From CAWVWD01 sp965662365 (GTDB taxonomy: Bacteria > Bacteroidota > Bacteroidia > Chitinophagales > Saprospiraceae): a DNA stretch of 64,000 nt. The position numbers were made by a program, and so were the translations under genes. A model generated the notes under the pieces. The model saw only the letters and a program-made list of their open reading frames with translations, did not search any database and was not told the origin of the DNA. The stretch covers positions 1 through 64,000 of the forward strand of contig CBFIHR010000005.1 of the NCBI GenBank assembly GCA_965662365.1, given 5' to 3'. Positions 50,106 to 58,057 of the stretch are shown in pieces (within the stretch, counting starts at the first letter, position 1; every line of letters begins with the position of its first letter).

Positions 50106-51878
50106 CTAAACCCTTATTCCCATGTTTCGCATCAAATAAGTTGCATTAAAACTCTTACTCACCCCTTTTTTAATCGTATAATCAAATACCAAACGGTCTT
50201 TCTCGACTTCAACTTCAATACATAAATTCTCAATAGTACCGTTTGATTCGGCTTCTAAAACACCTAATTCTAAATCATGTGTAGCGATCAAACCCATGCC
50301 TTTTGATTTGATAAGTTGCTCGATTAAGGCACGAGAACCAGTGTGCCGGTCACGAGAGTTAGTGCCTTTCAGGATTTCGTCTAAGAGGAAAAATACTTTT
50401 TCGCCATTTTCTACCGAGTCGATAATGGTTTTCAATCGTTTCAATTCGGCATAAAAGGAGGAGGTACTTTCATGCAAAACGTCTTGTGTTCGCATGCTGG
50501 TATTCACTGTCAAAATCGGTAATCGCAACGACTTCGCACAAACTGGTGACCCCATCATTGCAAAGACAATATTTAAACCAACTGTTCGTAAATAGGTAGA
50601 TTTTCCGGCCATATTTGAACCGGTAATCAGTTTAATATGTCCACTATTCGGAACGATTAAATCGTTGGGAACTCGTTTGTTTTTGTGTATCAACGGATGC
50701 CCTAACTCGATACCTTCCAAACCTGTAAACTCTTCGTCAATTGTTGGCATCGACCAATCGTCGTGATTGTATTGCCAAGTTCCGAGTGTAATCATCGCAT
50801 CAAATTCTTGCAGAATTTCGAACCATTCTGGGAGTTTGGTTTGCATTTCGGCTTTCCATTTTTCTAATTTCAAAATCCAGTGCCAATCCCACAAAAATGC
50901 TCCGTTTAAGATAATCGCAAAGATGTTAAATCGAGCATTGAGTTGATGGATGATAAAGGCCAAACTGTTCATAGATTTTGAGGCAGAACGGTCAGAAATA
51001 AATAAGCGTTGTTTTAACGCTTTGAGTTTTTGGGCTTCAAAGTCTTCTTTTTCAATGTGTTCGATTAACCGGGCGTAGTTACCTAAAATATCGGCGGCTT
51101 TGCTGGTTTTTTCGTGTGTGTCATTTACTTGTTTGAGTTTTCGACCCAAGACAAATAAGTTTAAAAAGAAAACCATGATAGAAAATTGGTAAGGAATACC
51201 GAAATATATTGTTGCAACTGATGCTAAAAATATAAGGGGTAAACCGACTTTTAGAAGACGCAAAACTTTATTATTTAACAAAATTGGTTCGTCATTTAAC
51301 CAATTTAACAAGCGTCGAATATCGTCTTCATTTTCTTCGGAGTTGTGTCCAATCGCTTGAAAATTTTGTCGCCATTCTAAGCGATTTTTGAGGTCTTTTC
51401 CTGCTGCTTGCCGAGCCAAAATTTCTGACTTTTCGGCAGGTGATAGAAGGTAATTCGCAAAGGTTTTTTGACCAATATTGGTAGCCGTTCTATTAAAATA
51501 TTGAAAAATAGAATAATCGCCAAAGATGTCTAAATCAATCGCATACGGATGCGACAAATCCAAATACTGTTTGCCATTCGGAAAGGTCGAATAGTTACCG
51601 TTCGCAATATCAATTTCAGCTTGATTGATAGCGGTTAAGGCTTCGTAATGTTCTTTCTCTTTGAGGATTTGTTGATGCCAGAATATAAATTTGGCGAAAG
51701 CCAGTAATAAACTAAATAAGATCAGACAACCGACCAAAGCGGAGTAAGTAAAGGCTAAAATAATCACGGCTATTCCGACAATAAAACTCAATAATCGAAT
51801 AATGGAAAAACGGTTATACTTTTGTTCTAAAGCAGTTGCAGTTGTCGCAAATTCTTCTACTCGTTTTTTGTAGTTCAT
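50106..51878 (-). CDS. Membrane-associated MutS-like ATPase
   Basis: A 590-residue protein whose C-terminal third is a MutS domain V ATPase: Walker A TGSNMAGKSTYLRT (near residue 416), the signature-like region STSSFYAELKRLK, Walker B VFFLLDEILKGTNSRDR and the switch His in LIATHDLELG. Unlike true MutS it lacks the mismatch-recognition domain. It carries hydrophobic segments near 28-70 (LLSFIVGIAVIILAF, LVGCLILFSLLLAF) and 208-250 (VGLPLIFLASVATIYFG), suggesting membrane attachment. A clamp/lever-like helical core sits between. It does not look like a mismatch repair enzyme; the role is unknown. It is transcribed alone. Confidence 0.88.
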   Translation of the reverse strand: MNYKKRVEEFATTATALEQKYNRFSIIRLLSFIVGIAVIILAFTYSALVGCLILFSLLLAFAKFIFWHQQILKEKEHYEALTAINQAEIDIANGNYSTFPNGKQYLDLSHPYAIDLDIFGDYSIFQYFNRTATNIGQKTFANYLLSPAEKSEILARQAAGKDLKNRLEWRQNFQAIGHNSEENEDDIRRLLNWLNDEPILLNNKVLRLLKVGLPLIFLASVATIYFGIPYQFSIMVFFLNLFVLGRKLKQVNDTHEKTSKAADILGNYARLIEHIEKEDFEAQKLKALKQRLFISDRSASKSMNSLAFIIHQLNARFNIFAIILNGAFLWDWHWILKLEKWKAEMQTKLPEWFEILQEFDAMITLGTWQYNHDDWSMPTIDEEFTGLEGIELGHPLIHKNKRVPNDLIVPNSGHIKLITGSNMAGKSTYLRTVGLNIVFAMMGSPVCAKSLRLPILTVNTSMRTQDVLHESTSSFYAELKRLKTIIDSVENGEKVFFLLDEILKGTNSRDRHTGSRALIEQLIKSKGMGLIATHDLELGVLEAESNGTIENLCIEVEVEKDRLVFDYTIKKGVSKSFNATYLMRNMGIRV

Positions 51879-52113
51879 TTATTTTGAATGATAAATTATA
51901 AATGATGAATAATTCAGATTGCAAACTTAATCAATATTTAAAAAATAAGATGCTGATGTGATAGTTGTAACTTTTCTTTAATTCGTAACTTCATTTTATA
52001 AAAAAGTAGAAGTTCAGTTTGGTTACTCGAAGCTATTTAAGAATCGGGGCTAAAAGTTGCTGTTATGGTGTAAAGGGTTAATTATTTTTTGGCGTAGTAT
52101 TTTATCCATAGAG

Positions 52114-52156
52114 CATAAAAAAGCAGCCGTTCTCGACTTAGTCGAAAACGGCTGCT
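52114..52156 (-). terminator. Terminator of the iscS-iscU-iscA unit
   Basis: AGCAGCCGTT (52122-52131) and AACGGCTGCT (52147-52156) with inner TCGACT/AGTCGA form a long stem. The plus-strand A-run at 52117-52122 is a T-run after it on the minus strand. Confidence 0.9.
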
Positions 52157-52177
52157 CTCAATAATTTCAAAAATGCT

Positions 52178-52504
52178 CTACAAGGCAAAACTCTCACCAC
52201 AGCCACAAGTACGAGCCGCATTCGGATTGACGAATTGAAAACCTTTTCCGTTTAATCCACCTGAAAATTCTAATGTTGTATTACATAAATATAAAAAACT
52301 ACGTAAATCAGTCACAACTTTCGTATCGTTGTCCTCAAAGATTTGGTCTTTTTCCTGAATTTCATTATCAAAATCCATTTTATAAGATAATCCCGAACAA
52401 CCGCCACTCACCACAGAAACTCGGATGAAATAATTTTCATCTAAATTTTGAGAGGACATAATCTCCGTAATTTTTGCCTTTGCTGAATCTGCTACAAATA
52501 ACAT
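52178..52504 (-). CDS. iscA: Iron-sulfur cluster assembly protein IscA (HesB family)
   Basis: A 108-residue A-type carrier that accepts and passes Fe-S clusters or iron in the cytoplasm. The three conserved cysteines are visible: SGGCSGLSYKM and the C-terminal RTCGCGESF. The rest (VADSAKAKITEIM, FVNPNAARTCGCG) is typical. Last gene of iscS-iscU-iscA, 83 nt after iscU with an unusual hairpin repeat in between. Confidence 0.96.
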   Translation of the reverse strand: MLFVADSAKAKITEIMSSQNLDENYFIRVSVVSGGCSGLSYKMDFDNEIQEKDQIFEDNDTKVVTDLRSFLYLCNTTLEFSGGLNGKGFQFVNPNAARTCGCGESFAL

Positions 52505-52514
52505 ATTCTTAATG

Positions 52515-52582
52515 ATTAGTGATTAGTGATTAGTGATTAGTTTATAGCGTACTAAGTACGGACTATCAATCACTAATCACTA
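52515..52582. repeat. GATTAGT heptamer repeat and inverted copy between iscU and iscA
   Basis: Four head-to-tail copies of GATTAGT (about 52514-52541) face AATCACTAATCACTAA (about 52567-52582); TTAGTGATTAGTGATT and AATCACTAATCACTAA are perfect 16-nt arms. The loop holds the small palindrome GTACT-T-AGTAC (minus strand). It would form a stable hairpin in the operon mRNA. Confidence 0.8.
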
Positions 52583-52587
52583 AAAAA

Positions 52588-53004
52588 TTAATGGTGACTT
52601 TCTTCTACTACGGTGACTTCCAAGTTATTTTTAACTTGATAATCCTTGATAGCGGACTTGATGGCATCTTCTGCTAATACCGAACAGTGGATTTTTACTG
52701 GTGGTAGTGCTAACTCTTCTACGATAGCCATGTTATCAATATTCAAGGCTTCATCAATCGTTTTTCCTTTCAACCATTCAGTTGCTAAAGAAGAAGAAGC
52801 GATAGCAGAACCACAACCAAAAGTTTTGAATTTAGCGTCTTTGATAACCTGCGTTTCGTCATCTACTTGAATCTGTAAACGCATGACATCACCACATTCT
52901 GGCGCACCAACTAATCCTGTTCCTACGTTCTTTTCACTTTTATTTAATGTTCCTACGTTACGAGGATTATTGAAATGGTCTAAAACCTTTTTTGAGTATC
53001 CCAT
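52588..53004 (-). CDS. iscU: Iron-sulfur cluster scaffold protein IscU
   Basis: A 138-residue scaffold on which Fe-S clusters are built. Conserved Cys residues appear in GLVGAPECGDVMRLQ, FKTFGCGSAIASSS and PPVKIHCSVLAEDAI, with the start YSKKVLDHFNNPRNVG. Downstream of iscS by 141 bases and upstream of iscA, on the same strand. The C-terminal tail (NNLEVTVVEESHH) is slightly extended. Confidence 0.97.
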   Translation of the reverse strand: MGYSKKVLDHFNNPRNVGTLNKSEKNVGTGLVGAPECGDVMRLQIQVDDETQVIKDAKFKTFGCGSAIASSSLATEWLKGKTIDEALNIDNMAIVEELALPPVKIHCSVLAEDAIKSAIKDYQVKNNLEVTVVEESHH

Positions 53005-53145
53005 GTTTTTATTAGTTGTTAATTATTAACCATTAATTATCTCAATTTTGAAATATTAATAATTTATAATTCTGAATTTTATGATTGAATTTATTGGTTA
53101 TGAACTATTGTCAAATAACTAATAGTTCATAATTAATGATTAGAA

Positions 53146-54366
53146 TTAATGTTCTGCCCATTCTACGGCTTCTAAATCGACACCTTCTTTGTACATTTCC
53201 CAAATTGGACTTAAATCACGCATGTGATTGACCCCTTTAGAAATTGCTTCGATAGCGTAATCAATATCTTCTTCGGTTGTGAATCTTCCTAAACTCAAAC
53301 GTAATGAAGAGTGTGCCAGATCATCGCCTAAGCCTAATGCCTTCAGAACATAAGACGGTTCAAGAGAAGCAGAAGTACAAGCCGACCCTGACGAAACACC
53401 AATTTCTTGATTGAAAGTCATCATCAAACCTTCACCTTCAACGTGTTTGAATGAAATATTAGTGATATGTGGTAAACGATGTTCAACACTACCATTAATA
53501 TAAGTTTCCTCCAATTGCATCAAGCCGTCTTGTAAACGGTCACGAAGTTTAGCTAAACGCTTTCCTTCTTCCTCCATTTCCAGACGAGCAATTTCGGCTG
53601 CTTTTCCAAATCCAACGATACCAGGTACATTCAAAGTACCAGAACGCATGCCACGCTCGTGACCGCCACCGTCCATTTGAGAAGTCACCTTGACACGAGG
53701 TTTTTTACGATTCACAAACAGTGCACCGACGCCTTTTGGTCCGTACATTTTGTGAGAAGTAAATGCCATCAAGTGAATCCCTAATTCTTTTGGATTAATC
53801 GGAACCTTACCGACTGCTTGAGTTGCATCACTCATGAACAAAACACCATGTTTAGCACAAATTTCGCCGATTTCTTTCATTGGCTGAATAACTCCAATTT
53901 CGTTATTTGCATACATGATAGAAATCAAAATCGTTGATGGCTTGATAGCAGCTTCTAACTCCGCTAAATCAACCAAACCATTACGTTGCACTTTTAGATA
54001 AGTGACCTCGCCACCCATCTTCTCTACTTTTTTACAAGCATCTAAAACGGCTTTGTGTTCCGTTTCTAACGTAATAATGTGATTGCCTTTACGAGCATAC
54101 ATTTCGAAAACACCTTTGATAGCTAAGTTATCCGACTCTGTCGCTCCCGAAGTGAAGATGATTTCTTTTGGATCAACGTTGATTAGTTTCGCAATTTGCT
54201 CACGACCATAATCTACACCATCTTCTGCTTCCCAGCCGAAAGGGTGATTTCTACTGGCTGCATTACCATGTTTCTCAAAAAAGTAAGGCAACATCGCTTC
54301 AACAACACGAGGATCAGTAGGTGTTGTTGCACTGTTATCAAGATAAATTCGTCTTGTGTTTTCCAT
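53146..54366 (-). CDS. iscS: Cysteine desulfurase IscS
   Basis: A 406-residue PLP enzyme that takes sulfur from cysteine for Fe-S clusters. Seen are YLDNSATTPTDPRVVEAML at the start, FTSGATESDNLAIKG, the PLP-lysine motif TSHKMYGPKGVGALF and the active-site loop VSSGSACTSASLEPSYVL with the catalytic Cys. Its C-terminus (WEMYKEGVDLEAVEWAEH) is the IscS-type tail that contacts IscU. First gene of the isc unit. A plus-strand CAAAAATA (54452-54459) gives a TATTTTTG -7 box 86 nt upstream. No iscR, hscA/B or fdx genes are adjacent. Confidence 0.97.
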   Translation of the reverse strand: MENTRRIYLDNSATTPTDPRVVEAMLPYFFEKHGNAASRNHPFGWEAEDGVDYGREQIAKLINVDPKEIIFTSGATESDNLAIKGVFEMYARKGNHIITLETEHKAVLDACKKVEKMGGEVTYLKVQRNGLVDLAELEAAIKPSTILISIMYANNEIGVIQPMKEIGEICAKHGVLFMSDATQAVGKVPINPKELGIHLMAFTSHKMYGPKGVGALFVNRKKPRVKVTSQMDGGGHERGMRSGTLNVPGIVGFGKAAEIARLEMEEEGKRLAKLRDRLQDGLMQLEETYINGSVEHRLPHITNISFKHVEGEGLMMTFNQEIGVSSGSACTSASLEPSYVLKALGLGDDLAHSSLRLSLGRFTTEEDIDYAIEAISKGVNHMRDLSPIWEMYKEGVDLEAVEWAEH

Positions 54367-54892
54367 ATTTGGATTTAATTGTATTTTCTATTCTGTTGTG
54401 ATGAAAGACTATTTTCGTTTAGACTAAATCTAAAGTAGCCCAAGTTAAACACAAAAATAACACATTTCATTTAAAAATGTTTGAGATATTTAAACATTTA
54501 TTCATCGTAGTTTCGGAAGTTTGTCATTTTCTTATTAAATAGCTTATTGTTGATAACATTATAAAATAATGTTCTGATTATTAAATGATTGTCAATATTT
54601 TTATAATTCGATTGAAAATCGTTTTTTCTAATATTAGTATCGAAAAAAACTATATTACAATGAAGCAAAACATAATCCATATATTAAGTATTGGTTCAAA
54701 ATAAAATTTAAACCGACGATTATTTTTTGGTAAATTTATTTTTTGAATGATTGTAAATCACATTTTTTTGGAAAAAATTAGTTCCGAGTGCTTGAGGTAA
54801 TTTTCTATCGAGATGAACTATTTAAGTTAAATTCTTTTACTGTTAAGGTCTAAACTGTACATAAGACTATTAAAACTTCTCAGAAAAATCAT
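54367..54892. other. Divergent intergenic region between iscS and the M14 peptidase
   Basis: 526 very AT-rich bases. Only the iscS -7 box (54452-54459) was recognised; no gene and no promoter for the peptidase. Confidence 0.4.
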
Positions 54893-57412
54893 ATGATGAC
54901 ACAACGATTTTTTAAACAAATCTTTATAGCAATTTTATCTCTAAGCGTTACAGTTGTCGGCTTACAGGGACAAGAGTTGAAAAGTACAACTGACTTTTTA
55001 GGGTATAATTTGGGAGATAGGTTCACTTTTCATCATCGAGCAATAGACTACTTTGAGCATGTTGCTGCCAACTCTGACAAAGTACAATTACAAACTTACG
55101 GACAGACTTCGGAAGGTCGCCCGTTGGTGATTGCTATTATCTCAGCCGAGAAAAATATCGTACAGATCGAGGCACACCAAAAAGCGAATTTAGAGGGGAT
55201 TAACGGGAAAGAAAAATCTGCTGAACAACTGCCAATAATTTGGTTAAGCTATAATGTTCATGGTGACGAGGCTGCAGCAACGGAAGCTGCTTTAGCCACC
55301 TTAGAAACCTTAGTGAGTGAAGATAAAAAAGTGAAAAAGTGGTTAGAAGAGGTCATTATTATCATAGATCCATGTATCAATCCTGATGGTCATGACCGCT
55401 ATGCGATGTGGATAAATCAAGTCGCTAATTTTCCTTCGAATCCTGATATTGCTGCTTTGGAACATCATCAACCTTGGCCTGGTGGACGATTCAATCACTA
55501 TTTGTTTGATTTGAATCGGGACTGGGCGTGGCAAGTACAACACGAAAGCCGGATTCGTGTCAAATTATATCAGGAATGGATGCCGCATGTTCATGTTGAT
55601 TTCCATGAAATGGGACATCAATCGTCTTATTTTTTCGCACCTGCGGCAGAGCCGATGCACGATATTATCACCGATTGGCAGCGAGAGTTTCAAGTGCATG
55701 TCGGTCGTGGGAATGCGAGTTATTTTGACGATAAAGGTTGGTTTTATTACACGAAAGAAATTTATGATTTGTTGTATCCGAGTTATGGCGATACTTGGCC
55801 AATTTTTAATGGTGCAATTGGTTTCACTTATGAACAGGGTGGTTCGGGGCGTGCAGGTATTGCCGTCGAGCAGGAAACTGGTCAGATTCTCACATTAGCA
55901 CAACGCCTCGAACATCATAAAACAACAGGGCTTTCGACGATAGAAACAGCTTATAATTTTAGAAAAAAACTTTTAGATGAGTTCAACAACTATTTTGCGG
56001 AAGCAAGAGAAAATCCGAAGGGAGAATTTAAAACGTATATTGTCAAAAATACGGACAAGGAGAAAATTCTTGCTTTGAGAGAATTACTGGATAGACAGAA
56101 AATTTTCTATACTTATCCATTAAAAGGTGGAGCAAAATATGTAGGTTTTGATTATTTTTCGAAGGAAAATTCAACTTTTGAGTTATCTGAGTATGACTTG
56201 GTAATTCCGGCTAAACAGACGCAATCTAATTTGTTGAAAGTTTTGTTTGAGCCAGAAACAAAATTACAAGATTCGTTGACGTATGATTTGACGGCTTGGG
56301 CATTACCGTATGTTTATGGTTTACAGACGTTTGGAATGGAGGAAGAGTTGGAGGTGAGTTCGACGGCTCTTGTAGAAAAAGCTAATTATTCGGTGGATAA
56401 AGATATGTTTGCTTACATTGCCCCTTGGAAGAGTTTGAAAGATATTCAGTTTCTGAGTGCTGCAATTAATGCGGGTCTGAAAGTGCGATACTTGAGTAAA
56501 CCGACGACTATCGAAGGAAAGTTTTTTGAAAGAGGTTCTATTATTTTGGCGAAAGCCGATAATACAGATGGCGATTTTATTGAGACAATCGAAGCGGTCA
56601 AGAAAGCTAATAATTATCATGCTGGCGGGACAGTACAAACTGGAATGGTGGATTTAGGAAGTGATTTTGGGGCGAGTTCTGTCCAGTACATTAAGCCGCC
56701 AAAAGTAGCATTGTTGGGCGGCTCAGGCGTGTCACCGACTGCATTTGGGGAGGTTTGGCACTACATGGAGCAGACGATACATTATCCAGTTTCCATTATT
56801 CATACGGAGTATTTAACGCAAGTTGATTTGTCGGATTATGATGTCTTGATTTTGGTTAATGGTAGTTATGGCGGTCTGCGAGTGAGTGGCAAAATTATGT
56901 CTTTTGTTCGCAAGGGTGGTAAGGTGATTAGCTTAGGTAACTCTAATCAAATCTTCGCTTATGAACCCGAAACGCAACTGGGAAAAGCCATCACTGCCGA
57001 ACGAAATCGAGAGGATTTTGGCTTTAATCCGACTGGTTTAAAACGCTATGAAGACCGTGAAAGAGAAGGAATTTCTAATACGGTTGCCGGCTCAATTTAT
57101 AAGATTTATCTGGATAATACGCACCCGTTGGCGTATGGTTATGATACGACAATGTATATTATTAAACAAAATCGCTACGTTTATCCGTTGTTGCGTAGCA
57201 ATAGCTGGAATGTTGGCATGTTTAAAGCAGATAGTCATGTCTCGGGTTTTGTTGGTGCGAATTTGAAGCCGAAAATTCCGCAAACGATGGCGTTTGGTGT
57301 CGAGCGATTAGGGCGAGGCGATATTGTATATATGTGCGATTCTCCTATTTTTAGAGGTTTTTGGTATAGTGGAAATTTGCTTTTGGCGAATGCGATCTTT
57401 TTTGTGGATTGA
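54893..57412 (+). CDS. Exported M14 family zinc carboxypeptidase
   Basis: An 839-residue secreted or periplasmic metallopeptidase. The signal peptide is FIAILSLSVTVVGLQGQ. The M14 catalytic domain (about 35-370) has zinc ligands His123 and Glu126 in NVHGDEAA, the third His at 238 in VDFHEMGHQ, the substrate Arg region FDLNRDWAWQVQHESR, INPDGHDRY, and the catalytic Glu in GFTYEQGGSGRAG. Residues about 380-839 form a bacteroidetal extension ending with a GATase-like segment (LLGGSGVSPTAFGEVWHYME, DVLILVNGSYGGL) and no T9SS signal. It probably degrades proteins or peptides; specificity is not predictable. The first Met of MMTQ may be either. Confidence 0.9.
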   Translation: MMTQRFFKQIFIAILSLSVTVVGLQGQELKSTTDFLGYNLGDRFTFHHRAIDYFEHVAANSDKVQLQTYGQTSEGRPLVIAIISAEKNIVQIEAHQKANLEGINGKEKSAEQLPIIWLSYNVHGDEAAATEAALATLETLVSEDKKVKKWLEEVIIIIDPCINPDGHDRYAMWINQVANFPSNPDIAALEHHQPWPGGRFNHYLFDLNRDWAWQVQHESRIRVKLYQEWMPHVHVDFHEMGHQSSYFFAPAAEPMHDIITDWQREFQVHVGRGNASYFDDKGWFYYTKEIYDLLYPSYGDTWPIFNGAIGFTYEQGGSGRAGIAVEQETGQILTLAQRLEHHKTTGLSTIETAYNFRKKLLDEFNNYFAEARENPKGEFKTYIVKNTDKEKILALRELLDRQKIFYTYPLKGGAKYVGFDYFSKENSTFELSEYDLVIPAKQTQSNLLKVLFEPETKLQDSLTYDLTAWALPYVYGLQTFGMEEELEVSSTALVEKANYSVDKDMFAYIAPWKSLKDIQFLSAAINAGLKVRYLSKPTTIEGKFFERGSIILAKADNTDGDFIETIEAVKKANNYHAGGTVQTGMVDLGSDFGASSVQYIKPPKVALLGGSGVSPTAFGEVWHYMEQTIHYPVSIIHTEYLTQVDLSDYDVLILVNGSYGGLRVSGKIMSFVRKGGKVISLGNSNQIFAYEPETQLGKAITAERNREDFGFNPTGLKRYEDREREGISNTVAGSIYKIYLDNTHPLAYGYDTTMYIIKQNRYVYPLLRSNSWNVGMFKADSHVSGFVGANLKPKIPQTMAFGVERLGRGDIVYMCDSPIFRGFWYSGNLLLANAIFFVD

Positions 57413-57511
57413 GGATTCGGATGCCGCTGATTTAAGACGGAGGAAGAATTTAAAAGGTGAATATTGTGGTTATGGTTTGGCGAATGTTTTAGAACCTATA
57501 AAATGGTTTTT

Positions 57512-57757
57512 ATGAAAATTTCAATTCAAATAATCTTAATTCTCTTGATAATCACCGCTTGTCAAAGACCTATCAATTTAAAAATTAAAGAAATAACAGC
57601 AACGGCGACTGTCGCTAATTACCGAGGTTTCGGAACGATGACTTCTGCAAAGATTCATTTAGACAATAAAGAAGTTTTAGCAATTGAAAATATTGCGATT
57701 ACTGGATTCGATGAAAACGGTAACACTCAATCATTTCCTTATCAATTTGATTTTTAA
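57512..57757 (+). CDS. Small lipoprotein of unknown function
   Basis: An 81-residue protein from the ATG at 57512: MKISIQIILILLIITACQRP is a lipoprotein signal with Cys17. The mature part reads INLKIKEITATATVANYRG followed by a short beta-rich domain with LDNKEVLAIENIAITGF, and ends PYQFDF. The upstream frame from 57464 adds a polar stretch and is rejected. No family recognised. It follows the M14 gene by 99 bases and may be co-transcribed. Confidence 0.65.
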   Translation: MKISIQIILILLIITACQRPINLKIKEITATATVANYRGFGTMTSAKIHLDNKEVLAIENIAITGFDENGNTQSFPYQFDF

Positions 57758-57785
57758 TCAAGTGAAGTACTCTATTGCTCAGGAG

Positions 57786-57872
57786 ATGCTGAAAAAAGTT
57801 CAGCATGCCGAAAAAACTGTGAGAAAAAACGCTGGAAGCGTTCAACATGAGTAGCCGTAGGTCAACCTACGG
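57786..57872. repeat. REP-like cassette of three hairpins
   Basis: ATGCTGAA/TTCAGCAT (57786-57806), AACGCT/AGCGTT (57828-57842) and CCGTAGGT-CA-ACCTACGG (57855-57872). The last resembles palindromic units scattered between genes in Bacteroidota; only one copy is present in this window. Confidence 0.6.
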
Positions 57873-57923
57873 AGTATAGAAAAAAATCCGTTCAATCGGT
57901 CTTTCCATCAATTCCAAATTTCC

Positions 57924-57931
57924 TATCTTTG
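57924..57931 (+). promoter_or_regulatory. -7 box of valS
   Basis: TATCTTTG, perfect TAnnTTTG; the -33 element is weak. The leader is about 120 nt. Confidence 0.5.
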
Positions 57932-58057
57932 CGAACTTTAAAATCATCAATCAAGTTAGAAAAATCATAAATGATAATGGGCAATAATTTTTCATTATCA
58001 ATTTTCCCCGAGAAATCGGGATTTCGTTAATACTCAACAATTATAAATTAAATAAAA

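Larger units (their letters stand above)
57758..58057. other. Intergenic region with hairpin cassette and valS promoter box
   Basis: Three hairpins at 57786-57872, then TATCTTTG (57924-57931, a perfect -7 box) and a small CCCGA-GAAA-TCGGG hairpin near 58006-58020 in the valS leader. Confidence 0.6.

Noticed and set aside
50106..51878. True MutS mismatch repair protein
   Set aside because: There is no mismatch-recognition domain and there are membrane helices; only the ATPase domain matches.
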